Assembly (NCBI RefSeq): GCF_010681825.2
Contig: NZ_CP066776.1
Coordinates: forward strand, 2,418,001-2,482,000
From: Sulfuriroseicoccus oceanibius
GTDB taxonomy: Bacteria > Verrucomicrobiota > Verrucomicrobiia > Verrucomicrobiales > SLCJ01
Reading direction: 5' to 3'
Length of the DNA: 64,000 nucleotides
Both the position numbers and the translations under genes were made by a program. Each line of letters opens with the position of its first letter. Within the stretch, counting starts at the first letter, position 1. The notes beneath the pieces were generated by a model that was not told where the DNA came from, ran no database searches, and was given only the letters and a program-made list of their open reading frames with translations. Positions 34,818 to 43,851 of this stretch are shown piece by piece.

Positions 34818-37751
34818 CTACTCGGCAGGCAGTGGCTTTTCCACCACGCCTCCACCGGCGGCGAGGGCTTCCATCGTCACGCGGGCGTCACGAATGATGC
34901 CTTGTTCATCCTTCTCTTCCAAGTGGCCGACACGGCTGATCATGTTGTGCAGCGTGTCATAAGCGTCTTGGTTGCGACCATTATCGCGGAAGATGTCCGC
35001 CATGCGCTTCCAGGATGGCAGCGAGTACTCAAGGTACCCGGGATCCGAAGCCACCACGTTGGTGTAGCAGGCCTGAGCCCCTCCGTCGTCGCCCGACTCC
35101 TGACGGCTGACCCCCATCTTGAAGGTGGCTTCGATCACGAAGCTTCTCCACCCTTCCTTAAGGTAGCCATCCCAGACAGCCTCGGCTTCCTTCCACTTCT
35201 CGGCCTTCATCAACGCATTACCCAGCAGCACAGTCCACTTCTCGCGGCTGGCTGCCTTTTCGTTCGGGTTGTTGTCGAGCAAGTCGCGCAGAATCTGAAC
35301 CGATTCATCCAAATCGCCGGCACCGCCCTGCTTCATGTTGAGCTCAGCCAAGGCGTAACGCGCGTCGGTCTGGTAAGCAGTGTCGTCACGCACAAGGATC
35401 TCCTTGAGGTACTTCTCGGCTTCCGCACTACGACCACGATCCACCAGCTGCTGGCCAACCCGGATCAGGATGTAGTTGGAGAGGCGGTCCGGAGCGAAAC
35501 GATCCTCCATCTGACGGTAGAGCGCGGAAACAGTACCTGCGAGCAAACGCTTACGCGCTTCGTCCTTCTCCTGCTTGATCGCGTCCTCATAGGCGTCGAT
35601 CACCGCCATCAGAAGCATCGCGCGAGTCACCTCGGCGCTGCCGCTCACTGGGAGGTTAAGCAACTTGTCGCGCAACTCCTCCAATTCCATGCCGCCCTTC
35701 ACCGCGGTCTGCGAGTATGCGGTGATCAGATCTTCCACACCGAACGCGTCACGCTGGCTTCCGAGGTCGACGATCAGTTCAGCAACTTTTTCCAATCCTT
35801 CATCGAGACGCCCCACCTCTTCCAGCGGCTTGAGACCGTTCACCGCGATCTTCGCGCGGTTGAAGCCCTCTGGATACTTCTCGAAGTAGGTCTCGTAGAT
35901 CTCCACCGACTTGTCCCACTCCTGCTCGTCATTGGACAAGATCAGCAAGCTCTGCAAAGCATCAGCCGCCACGTTGTCGTGAGCGAACTCCTGAGCGGTC
36001 TCCAGCGCACGCTGGTACTGCTTGCGCGCCGACTCCACGTCAGGGTTTTCGCTGCTGTAGATCACGTCACCAAACAACTTGTAAGCTTCGTCACGCACCA
36101 GCGAGTCCGGAGCTTGGCTGAAGAAGTCGTTGAGACGCTTCTGAGCGGCATCCGTTTCGTCGAGGTAGAAGTGCGCCATCGCACGCGAGTAGAGCGCGCG
36201 GTCGAGTAGCTGCCCCTCAGGGTACTTCTCCAAATATTTGTCGAGCATGGCTCCCGCCTTACGGAAGTCACCCAAACGCGCCTGCGTGTCCGCGAGGAAG
36301 AACATGGTACTCTCCACGTACTGGCTCTCAGACTCCCTGTACTTGTTGACGTGGTCACCGAGTACGGTCGCCGCTTCGTTCCAGTTGCCGAGGAAATAGT
36401 TCGAAGCACCACGGACGTACATCGCCATATCCTCAAGATCCGAACCTTCAGGAATGATGGCCGTCTCCAACACAGTCAACGCACGCTCGTACTGACCATT
36501 GAGGAAAATCCCCAGGATACGCATGTTCTCCACACGATCGCGCAGCTCGTGATCCGGGAACTCTTGGATGAACGCATCGGCGTACTTCTGGCATTCGTTC
36601 ACACGGCCAGTCACGTACGCCGCATTCGCCGCGCGGTAGAGCAGGAACGAACGACGCTCCGCCTTGGGGAACTTAGCCAGCAACTCTTCAAACACGGCAT
36701 AGCTTCCTTCGAAGTTGCGGTTGGCCTCGTAAATCGCCCCCATGGTCTCAAGAACCAACACTTCGATTGGATTCCCCTCGGCCACATCCTTGGCAATCTT
36801 CGCCTCAATCGCTTCGATCTGCTTGCCAAGTGGTGACTTCACGCCCCCTGGACGATCCATTGCTTCGACTCCACCTTTCGCCTGGCGCAGCCACTCGAGC
36901 GACTCATCGGTCATTGGCACGATGGAAAGCAATGCCATCGCGTAACCGTAATCGCCTGCCTGATTGGCGACAGCTCCGAGTGCGCCCATCGACTGAGCGA
37001 ACTGATAGCGCAGACCCGCGTCGCGGTTGATGTACTGCCGGTTCTCACGGATGAACTCAATCCCGCCCTCGCTGTCCTCGGTATCGAGGAATGCCTTGAG
37101 CGTGGCGATCAGCGACTGCTCATTGAGCATTGGGTTCGCCTTGAATTGGCTACCCGTCTTTGGATCACGCTTGCCGTCATCCGTGTAATTGTCGTGAAGC
37201 GCGGCAGCTGCCAGCTTTGGCTTACCCTCGCTGGCATAGCAGAACGCCATGTGCGCCTTCAGGTCGCCACGGTTAAAGGCAACCGTCTGACGGTCCGGAA
37301 TGTTCTTGTCACCAGCGCGCTTCTCAAAGGCCTCGAAATTCTTCAGCGCCTCGGCGTACTGACCAGACATCCGCTGACAGACAGCGGCTTGGTACATCGC
37401 CATGGTCTGGTACATGTTCTTCGACTTATTGGCATCCGCGACGTTCTTGAACTGAGAGAAACAGGTCGTGAAGTCGGACGCCGCCTTTTCCCAGTCTTGT
37501 TTGCGCATCGCTGCCACACCGCGGTGAAAGTAAATCGAACCAAACACAGGTCCGATCTCATTCGCTTTGCCGCTGTGAGCGCGAATAATGGCATCAAAAG
37601 TCTCGTAGGCCGCCTGGGAGTTCCCGTCTTGGAGGAACGTCACCCCCTTGGAGAAGTCTTTATTGATGTCTTGAGCGTGAATACTCACTGTACCTGCCGC
37701 CATCACACTGGCGGCTGCGATCAGTTTGAGAAAGCTAGGTGGTTTTTTCAT
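34818..37751 (-). CDS. Large secreted TPR protein
   Basis: The 977-residue protein starts with a signal peptide (KLIAAASVMAAGTVSIHAQD) at ATG 37751. The remainder is a long alpha-alpha superhelix of TPR-like repeats, e.g. VFGSIYFHRGVAAMRKQDWE, SLIATLKAFLDTEDSEGGIE and YAFAQSMGALGAVANQAGDY-like segments, and later KYLEKYPEGQLLDRALYSRA, which is a tol-pal/YbgF-style tetratricopeptide (NPxxPxAxxARY-like). Such proteins act as periplasmic scaffolds. It pairs with the 33735 gene downstream. Exact role unknown. The in-frame ATG ten codons upstream is less likely since it precedes a non-signal sequence. Confidence 0.8.
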   Translation of the reverse strand: MKKPPSFLKLIAAASVMAAGTVSIHAQDINKDFSKGVTFLQDGNSQAAYETFDAIIRAHSGKANEIGPVFGSIYFHRGVAAMRKQDWEKAASDFTTCFSQFKNVADANKSKNMYQTMAMYQAAVCQRMSGQYAEALKNFEAFEKRAGDKNIPDRQTVAFNRGDLKAHMAFCYASEGKPKLAAAALHDNYTDDGKRDPKTGSQFKANPMLNEQSLIATLKAFLDTEDSEGGIEFIRENRQYINRDAGLRYQFAQSMGALGAVANQAGDYGYAMALLSIVPMTDESLEWLRQAKGGVEAMDRPGGVKSPLGKQIEAIEAKIAKDVAEGNPIEVLVLETMGAIYEANRNFEGSYAVFEELLAKFPKAERRSFLLYRAANAAYVTGRVNECQKYADAFIQEFPDHELRDRVENMRILGIFLNGQYERALTVLETAIIPEGSDLEDMAMYVRGASNYFLGNWNEAATVLGDHVNKYRESESQYVESTMFFLADTQARLGDFRKAGAMLDKYLEKYPEGQLLDRALYSRAMAHFYLDETDAAQKRLNDFFSQAPDSLVRDEAYKLFGDVIYSSENPDVESARKQYQRALETAQEFAHDNVAADALQSLLILSNDEQEWDKSVEIYETYFEKYPEGFNRAKIAVNGLKPLEEVGRLDEGLEKVAELIVDLGSQRDAFGVEDLITAYSQTAVKGGMELEELRDKLLNLPVSGSAEVTRAMLLMAVIDAYEDAIKQEKDEARKRLLAGTVSALYRQMEDRFAPDRLSNYILIRVGQQLVDRGRSAEAEKYLKEILVRDDTAYQTDARYALAELNMKQGGAGDLDESVQILRDLLDNNPNEKAASREKWTVLLGNALMKAEKWKEAEAVWDGYLKEGWRSFVIEATFKMGVSRQESGDDGGAQACYTNVVASDPGYLEYSLPSWKRMADIFRDNGRNQDAYDTLHNMISRVGHLEEKDEQGIIRDARVTMEALAAGGGVVEKPLPAE

Positions 37752-38089
37752 AGGGAAGATCAGTTGCAATCTATGGTGCAAGCGGGGTCAAGGTGCGCAA
37801 ACCTCCAAATCCCTGCAAGGGTAAAATCTCAATTATCCGAATCACCATGCGGGGCTGGAAGGATGGTCAATCGGCCCTCCGATCCACTCACACGGCATCG
37901 TGCCAAGGATACGTACCGAGGCTCGCTTCAGGCACTGATTATCAGCGACAGACAAGCTCCGATTCATTCACCTTGTGCCGGACACCCCGAACATCAGGCC
38001 TCAGGGCGCCCCCGAAACGACGATTGCCGGGGCCCTCAGCTTAGAGGACACCCGGCAATCAAAGTCATTTTCTCCTGGAATCTACCGAA
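37752..38089. other. Intergenic spacer between the TPR gene and accA
   Basis: No gene is seen in these 338 bases. They must contain the promoter of the TPR gene, for which I see no clear boxes, and the accA terminator hairpin at 38022-38060. Confidence 0.5.
38022..38060 (-). terminator. Hairpin terminator of accA
   Basis: GATTGCCGGG and CCCGGCAATC form a perfect 10-bp stem with an inner CCTC/GAGG stem. On the minus strand it is followed by GTCGTTTC, a weak T-run. It lies 30 bases past the accA stop. Confidence 0.55.
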
Positions 38090-39049
38090 TCAGGCTTCGG
38101 TCCACTCACCGAACTTGCGGTACTTCTCGTAGCGCTGGTTGAGCAATTCCTCGTCATCGAGCTTGGTGAGCTCCGCGATCTGTGCGGCAATGGCACCCTT
38201 CAACGCAGCAGCTGCGCTCTCTGGGTTTTGGTGCGCGCCACCCTTTGGCTCGTTGATCACTCCGTCGATCAAGCCAAGCTCGGCAAGATCAGGAGCGGCA
38301 ATCTTCATCGCCTCGGCAGCTTCGGGCGCGTGCTTGCGGTGCTTCCAGAGAATCGCAGCACATCCTTCAGGGCTGATCACCGAGTAGTATGCGTTTTCCA
38401 TCATCAACACACGGTCGGCAACACCGATACCCAGTGCACCACCCGATCCACCTTCACCAATCACGACAGCCACGATTGGAGTCTTGATCCGCATCATCTC
38501 ACGCAAGTTGAAAGCAATCGCTTCAGCGATGTTGCGCTCTTCAGCACCGATACCAGGGAAAGCACCCGGGGTGTCGATGAAGGCAACGATCGGCATATTG
38601 AACTTCTCAGCCATGCGCATCAGGCGCAGCGACTTGCGGTACCCTTCCGGGTGCGCGCTGCCGAAGTTGCGCAGCAGGTTCTCCTTGGTGTCGCGGCCTT
38701 TCTGATGTCCGAGCACCACACAGGCCATTCCATCCAAACGCGCAATGCCTCCAGGCATCGACTGATCGTCACCAATGTGACGGTCGCCGTGCAACTCGAG
38801 GAAGTCGTCGAAGCAATGGCCTACATAATCGAGCATGAACGGACGCTGGGTGTGGCGAGCGATCTGAACACGCTGCCATGGTGTGAGGTTGGCGTAAATC
38901 TCTTCTTTGGTCTCGATCAGCCGCGCACGCATCTCGTTGATCTGATCACTCAGATCGATATCGCTGCGCTGGGATTCGTCCAGAAGCTGGTGGAGCTTCT
39001 CTTCCAATGCCACAATCGGCTTTTCGAATTCAAGAATTTGATGGGTCAT
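38090..39049 (-). CDS. accA: Acetyl-CoA carboxylase carboxyltransferase, alpha subunit
   Basis: AccA and AccD transfer carboxyl from biotin to acetyl-CoA to make malonyl-CoA. The 319-residue protein has the family opening ILEFEKPIVALEEKLHQLLD, then RPFMLDYVGHCFDDFLELHG near 70, LGHQKGRDTKENLLRNFG near 112, the oxyanion-hole region FIDTPGAFPGIGAEERNIAE near 155 and VIGEGGSGGALGIGVADRVL near 196. The size is typical. accD is not in the window. The gene stands alone with a hairpin terminator after it. Confidence 0.97.
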   Translation of the reverse strand: MTHQILEFEKPIVALEEKLHQLLDESQRSDIDLSDQINEMRARLIETKEEIYANLTPWQRVQIARHTQRPFMLDYVGHCFDDFLELHGDRHIGDDQSMPGGIARLDGMACVVLGHQKGRDTKENLLRNFGSAHPEGYRKSLRLMRMAEKFNMPIVAFIDTPGAFPGIGAEERNIAEAIAFNLREMMRIKTPIVAVVIGEGGSGGALGIGVADRVLMMENAYYSVISPEGCAAILWKHRKHAPEAAEAMKIAAPDLAELGLIDGVINEPKGGAHQNPESAAAALKGAIAAQIAELTKLDDEELLNQRYEKYRKFGEWTEA

Positions 39050-39219
39050 GGATAGCAGGAATTGTTCACCAAAGGAAAGGAGGATCTGTCACCAACCTAA
39101 TGCCGGTTCAGCTTCCGGATGGTAGCCCTTAGTTTGTGGTGGGACTGCAGCAAAGCAATCACTTTTCGCTCGAAGCACCGTGAAATCTCGATCAACGCCC
39201 ACTGGATGAACATCAATCA

Positions 39220-39669
39220 TTACGCCGCCAACATCCCGCGCAGCAACGCCAGAAGCTCACGGTTCTCGCGACTCACACGCCTCCCGAACCAAGAACGCCG
39301 CGCCCCGGCTCGCGCGACGGCATCGGCCAAAAACACCAAGCCCTGCCGGTATTCCTCCACCTCATCCGAAGTCACAGGCAAGCGCTTCAACACCCCGCAA
39401 ACCACCAACAACTCCACAGACGGATCCAACACACGCCCCGCAAATGCCGCACGAATCATTTCATAGTGCTCCGCCGCATCCGACAACGCCGCGGCAAACA
39501 ACGGCGACGGCACCTGATCCGCTCCACGCAACACCGCCGAAAACGCCTGCTTCTGTCGCTCCGCAGCTTCCTGACCGGACGGCGCCACCAGCAACAAAAA
39601 GATGAGCACGGGAGCCGCCCTCAAGCGCTCCTGATCGGATTTGCTGATCTGTTTTGGATAATTGATCAT
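39220..39669 (-). CDS. Hypothetical protein
   Basis: The 149-residue protein (MINYPKQISKSDQERLRAAP) is not recognised. It is mostly helical, with one short hydrophobic run (APVLIFLLLVAPSG) near residues 19-32 and Arg/Ala/Glu-rich helices (RQKQAFSAVLRGADQVPSPL, EEYRQGLVFLADAVARAGAR). It could be a TerB-like or soluble all-helical protein, but I cannot assign it. It lies 170 bases upstream of accA on the same strand. Support is the intact start and stop, good codon usage and no competing frame. Confidence 0.55.
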   Translation of the reverse strand: MINYPKQISKSDQERLRAAPVLIFLLLVAPSGQEAAERQKQAFSAVLRGADQVPSPLFAAALSDAAEHYEMIRAAFAGRVLDPSVELLVVCGVLKRLPVTSDEVEEYRQGLVFLADAVARAGARRSWFGRRVSRENRELLALLRGMLAA

Positions 39670-39806
39670 CGTCTGTGGGCCGTTTTTAACGAATCTGGTA
39701 ATTCACGGGCGATCATCAAGAGATGATGAAAAAAGTAAAGCGAATGATTGATCGCCCCTGTAGCCAGCCAGTAGATAAGGGCGTCACGAATCCCCCCGAT
39801 TAAATT

Positions 39807-40073
39807 ATGAGCACTCCCCAGCAAGCAACCTCACGCCAGACTCCGGAACAAGCCTTCGGCCATGACTACCTGGAAATGCGGATCCGGCTGATTGAGATCG
39901 GTGCCATGCTCGACCGCCTCGACCGCGCACGCACCAGCCACCCGGACGCGCCGCAACTCACCGAAGACGACCGCATCGATCGCTGCCGTCAGGCGCTGGA
40001 AGTCATCATATCGGAGGCAGAGACTCCCAACAGGGCGGAACGCATCGCCTTGATCTTCTCCGATCTCGACTAA
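39807..40073 (+). CDS. Small hypothetical protein upstream of a TatD-like hydrolase
   Basis: The 88-residue, charged, helical protein (MSTPQQATSRQTPEQAFGHD, then LEMRIRLIEIGAMLDRLDRA and DDRIDRCRQALEVIISEAET) has no family I recognise. It has no signal or membrane segment. It lies 54 bases before the TatD-like gene on the same strand, so the two are likely co-transcribed. The acidic/basic pattern suggests a two- or three-helix bundle. Confidence 0.55.
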   Translation: MSTPQQATSRQTPEQAFGHDYLEMRIRLIEIGAMLDRLDRARTSHPDAPQLTEDDRIDRCRQALEVIISEAETPNRAERIALIFSDLD

Positions 40074-40127
40074 CCCCAGCCCGGACTCCATCCGCCCGCA
40101 ACCACCCCACCCCTCACCCAATCTCCC

Positions 40128-40964
40128 ATGTTCATCATTCAACCTCACTACCACGCGATTGCCCGAACCGCGCAGGACTACGAGCGCATGGCCATGTCTG
40201 GCGTTGTCGCCGTCGCCGAACCCGCCTTCTGGGCCGGTTTTGACCGCGACTACCCGGAAACCTTCCTCGACTACTTCAAGCAGATCACTGAATTCGAGCC
40301 AACGCGTGCCGCTCAATACGGGATCCGCCATTTCAGCTGGGTCGCGGTGAACCCGAAGGAAGCAGAAAACCCAGAGCTGACCGACGCCGTCTGCGCCGAG
40401 ATGCCAAAGTATTTCAAGAACAAGAACGTGCTCGGTGTCGGCGAGATCGGACTCCATAAATCCACACCGAACGAGATCGCTGGGTTTGAGCAACAAATCC
40501 AACTCGCTCTGGATCACGACCAGCTCATTCTTATCCACACCCCGCACCTCAACGACAAGCTCCACGGCACCAAGAAAACTCTCGAGATCCTCGAAAACTT
40601 CTCAGACCTCGATCGCAAACGCGTTTGGATCGACCACGTCGAGGAACACACCGTCAAGATGGTGCTCGATGCCGGCTATTGGGCTGGCATGACCCTCTAC
40701 CCACAAACCAAAATGACCGGCGAACGCGCCGCTGACATCCTTGAGATGTACGGCTGGGACCGCATGCTGGTGAACTCCTCGGCAGACTGGGGCCCGAGCG
40801 ACCCATTCACCCTGCAGGAATGCGTCATGGAGTGCCGGCGCCGCGGCCTCGACCGTCAGGAACTCCTCGACATCTTCCACAACAACCCATGCAGGTTCCT
40901 GTCCCAATGCCCAAATTGGGACATCGCGCCAATTAAGGTTGTTGATGACCCGCTGACCACGTAA
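40128..40964 (+). CDS. TatD/COG1099-like metal-dependent hydrolase
   Basis: The 278-residue protein is a TIM-barrel metal hydrolase of the amidohydrolase superfamily. It has the metal-binding PHYHAIARTAQDYERM near 5 in place of HxH, GVGEIGLHKSTPNEIAGF near 108 (the E of GEIGL), LILIHTPHLNDKLHGT near 132, IDHVEEHTVKMVLDAGYWAG near 170 and LVNSSADWGPSDPF near 213 (the D metal ligand). TatD proteins are DNases or other hydrolases; the group without HxH at the start resembles the archaeal-like COG1099. Substrate is unknown. It is preceded by a small unknown gene. Confidence 0.8.
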   Translation: MFIIQPHYHAIARTAQDYERMAMSGVVAVAEPAFWAGFDRDYPETFLDYFKQITEFEPTRAAQYGIRHFSWVAVNPKEAENPELTDAVCAEMPKYFKNKNVLGVGEIGLHKSTPNEIAGFEQQIQLALDHDQLILIHTPHLNDKLHGTKKTLEILENFSDLDRKRVWIDHVEEHTVKMVLDAGYWAGMTLYPQTKMTGERAADILEMYGWDRMLVNSSADWGPSDPFTLQECVMECRRRGLDRQELLDIFHNNPCRFLSQCPNWDIAPIKVVDDPLTT

Positions 40965-41025
40965 GTTGCCTATTAGCTGGCGCTGCGCGAGCTGCGCACG
41001 CCGGCATCTCCTCCATCCATTACAT

Positions 41026-41043
41026 TTGGCACGGTATCCGCTT
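41026..41043 (+). promoter_or_regulatory. Candidate sigma-54 (-24/-12) promoter of glnB
   Basis: TTGGCACG with GG at 41028-41029 is followed by GC at 41040-41041 after exactly ten bases, the sigma-54 GG-N10-GC rule; the -24 element TGGCAC is perfect, while the -12 element CCGCT is partly divergent from TTGCA. Transcription would start near 41053, 86 bases before glnB, a typical sigma-54 target. Confidence 0.5.
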
Positions 41044-41075
41044 ACCCCTAACTCAAGGCTTCACATCCGCCGTGA

Positions 41076-41486
<411 letters not shown>

Positions 41487-41522
41487 TTTAGGCTGGCCCG
41501 ATCCCATTTCTTTGGAGTGCGT

Positions 41523-41564
41523 ATCCTCCGCCACCCGATCGCCGGGCGGCGGAGGATTTTTTTT
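41523..41564 (+). terminator. Rho-independent terminator after glnB
   Basis: ATCCTCCGCC and GGCGGAGGAT pair as a stem of 10 bp and are followed by eight T residues. It lies 37 bases past glnB on the plus strand. Confidence 0.93.
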
Positions 41565-41646
41565 ATCGCCATCACCCCACAGATTTCAAAACGTCGAACC
41601 TCCTCACCGACGCTTGATTGCGCAGAACCCCAGCCCCACCCCGACC

Positions 41647-42867
41647 GTGACGACCAGCCGCCGCCAATTCATCACCACGTCCGCGCTCGCCGCAGCATCC
41701 GCTCTCGTCCCTGCCCCACTCACCGCTTTAGCCGCCCCCGCACGCCGCGGACCGGCTGAGTTCCGCGGCGGATGGGTCGCTTCCGTCTACAACCTGGACT
41801 GGCCGAGCCGTCCCGGGCTCTCACCAGCGGCGGCCAAAGCGGAACTGATCCGCCTCATCGACCGCATGCAGGCCCTTCACATGAATGCCATGATCTTTCA
41901 AGTGAGGCCGAATGGCGACGCACTCTACCGCTCGTCCATCGAGCCCTCCAGCCACTGGCTCACGGGATCCATGGGCGCACGCCTGAGCTGGGATCCTCTT
42001 GAAGTTGCGGTCGAAGAATGCCACCGCCGCGGCATGGAGCTCCACGCTTGGTTCAACCCGTTCCGTGCACTCTCGGGTTTGAAAAAGGCACCATCCCGCA
42101 AACACCTCAGCCGCAGACGGCCGGACTGGGTGCGCACCATGGGCAAACACATTTGGTTCGATCCCGCGGAGCCAGGCGTCCAAAACCACGCGCTGAAAGT
42201 CATCACCGATGTCGTCCGCCGCTACGACATCGACGGCGTCCACCTCGACGACTACTTCTACCCCTACCCGAAGAAGAAAGCCGGACGCCGTATCGAAGAA
42301 TTCCCAGACATGCACGCATTCCAGAAGAGCGGCATGACCAACCGGGACGCTTGGCGCCGAGCCAACATCAACCACTTCGTCAAGAACCTGTACCATCAAG
42401 TCCACGAAACACGCCAAAGCGTCAAAGTCGGCATCTCCCCGTTCGGGATCTGGCGCCCAGGCGTACCAGCCGGCACCAACGCCATGCTTGACGCCTACAA
42501 CGACTTGGCGGCGGACTCGCATTTCTGGCTCCGCCAAGGCTGGGTCGACTACATGAGCCCACAGCTCTACTGGGCTGACGGCGGTGAGCAATCCTTCTCC
42601 GCACTCCTTCAATGGTGGCAAAGCATCAATCCAAAAGGCCGCCACATCTGGCCTGGGATCGATATCACCGGCGAGCGCGGACACGCGACCTCGATGGTCT
42701 CGCGCCAGGTACGCATTACCCGCACCACCCGTCAGGCCCCGGCGCCCGGACAAGTCCTCTGGCGCACCGGCCAACTACTCGACTCGCGCAAGCACATTGC
42801 CCAGATGCTCCGCCGCGACCTGTACAATACCCCAGCCACCATTCCACCCTGCCCGTGGCTGGCGTGA
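41647..42867 (+). CDS. Tat-exported glycoside-hydrolase-like protein (GHL10/DUF187)
   Basis: The 406-residue protein starts at GTG 41647 with a twin-arginine signal (TTSRRQFITTSALAAASALV), so it is exported folded. The rest is the GHL10 (YddW/DUF187) TIM barrel, found in glycan-degrading loci: EFRGGWVASVYNLDWPSRPG, MNAMIFQVRPNGDALYRSSI, LHAWFNPFRALSGLKKAPSR, YDIDGVHLDDYFYPYPKKKA and KVGISPFGIWRPGVPAGTNA. The DGVHLDDYFYP segment is the likely acid site. The substrate may be a bacterial or plant glycan; this is unproven. The upstream in-frame reading overlaps the glnB terminator and is rejected. Confidence 0.88.
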   Translation: MTTSRRQFITTSALAAASALVPAPLTALAAPARRGPAEFRGGWVASVYNLDWPSRPGLSPAAAKAELIRLIDRMQALHMNAMIFQVRPNGDALYRSSIEPSSHWLTGSMGARLSWDPLEVAVEECHRRGMELHAWFNPFRALSGLKKAPSRKHLSRRRPDWVRTMGKHIWFDPAEPGVQNHALKVITDVVRRYDIDGVHLDDYFYPYPKKKAGRRIEEFPDMHAFQKSGMTNRDAWRRANINHFVKNLYHQVHETRQSVKVGISPFGIWRPGVPAGTNAMLDAYNDLAADSHFWLRQGWVDYMSPQLYWADGGEQSFSALLQWWQSINPKGRHIWPGIDITGERGHATSMVSRQVRITRTTRQAPAPGQVLWRTGQLLDSRKHIAQMLRRDLYNTPATIPPCPWLA

Positions 42868-43181
42868 AGGCGCTGCGCCTCCGATTGGGATATGGATAAC
42901 GATAAGGATAAAGACGCCTGCGGCTACCTACGCTTCTCGCACGAACGACGCCCAACAGAGCTTTCCCTGAAAGGGAAACGCAGACCAGCCCAGCGGTGAA
43001 GGGAGCCTCCGGCGACTTCACACTGCGGAAAGGCGACCTCCCTCTGGGGATTTCCGCCCGCACACAAAATTGGCCGAGCGGGCGTCGCCGTCGAACCCGC
43101 CCGATGGCCGCCCGATTGCCGCCGTCAAACCGCCGCCAAACCGCCGCCAAACCGCCGCCAGGCATCAAACAGCCTCCCGCA
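42868..43181. repeat. Intergenic spacer with palindromes and repeats
   Basis: No gene is seen in these 314 bases between the GHL10 gene and convergent khpB. The spacer has AGGCGCTGCGCCT, TTTCCCTGAAAGGGAAA (42963-42979) and an 11-bp tandem repeat. The second palindrome resembles the dispersed element at 33537 and 52300. Confidence 0.55.
43127..43159 (+). repeat. Tandem repeat, 11 bp x 3
   Basis: AAACCGCCGCC occurs three times in a row without change, 23 bases downstream of the khpB stop on the opposite strand. Such repeats may vary in number between strains. Confidence 0.85.
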
Positions 43182-43649
43182 TTAGCCCTGCTTCTTGCGG
43201 ATGGTAATCCGCTTCATGCGCGAGCGATCCTGTGGGCTCGTTGCCTCGACTTCTGGGAACTCTTTCAATGCTCCGTAAACGATCCGGCGGTGGTACGAGT
43301 TCAACGGGTTCAAAATCACCGGGCGCCCACCCGCCGCCACACGCGACGCCACCGCCTTCACCTTTTCCACCATCTCGCTTTCGCGCTGCTCGCGGTAGTG
43401 CCCAACATCCACGCGAACCCGCGGAGCATCCGGCAGCTTCTCCTGCAGCACGCGGTTCACCAGATACTGGATATCATCCAATCGGTCCCCCTTGTTGCCA
43501 ATCAGGATCGCGGAGTCCTCGGTTTCGATCTGCAAACCCGGCCCACGCTCATCGTTTTCTTCATGGATGGTAACAAAGAACCCGAGGGTACCGAGCATCG
43601 TGTCCAGGATCTCGCGGGCGGTCGTCAGTGCGGCAGCTTGGTCAGTCAT
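43182..43649 (-). CDS. khpB: KhpB/Jag RNA-binding protein (KH and R3H domains)
   Basis: KhpB (Jag, SpoIIIJ-associated) binds RNA with KhpA and affects envelope genes. The 155-residue protein has a KH-like first half (ILDTMLGTLGFFVTIHEEND, ILIGNKGDRLDDIQYLVNRV near 55) and a C-terminal R3H domain (VRVDVGHYREQRESEMVEKV, PVILNPLNSYHRRIVYGALK near 118 with R...H). The N-terminal Jag_N domain is absent. In many bacteria jag lies beside yidC; here it is about 19 kb away. Start MTDQAAALTT at 43649 is used rather than an upstream in-frame extension. Confidence 0.92.
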   Translation of the reverse strand: MTDQAAALTTAREILDTMLGTLGFFVTIHEENDERGPGLQIETEDSAILIGNKGDRLDDIQYLVNRVLQEKLPDAPRVRVDVGHYREQRESEMVEKVKAVASRVAAGGRPVILNPLNSYHRRIVYGALKEFPEVEATSPQDRSRMKRITIRKKQG

Positions 43650-43851
43650 AACAAAAAATTCATCGATTAATGATGCGTGGGCGAAACATGGATCCGCTCG
43701 CATTTCCGCGCAACCTCAACAAATCCCTACCTTCCGCGCAAATAGAAACGCCGCGCATCGTTCCCCACCCACACCACCAATCCTCACAATCGTCTACCGG
43801 ACCCATCGATCGCATTGCAATCGTTGCTCCATCGTCTACCTTGCGCCCGAC

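Noticed and set aside
43127-43159. CRISPR array
   Set aside because: Only three 11-bp direct repeats without spacers; no cas gene in the window.
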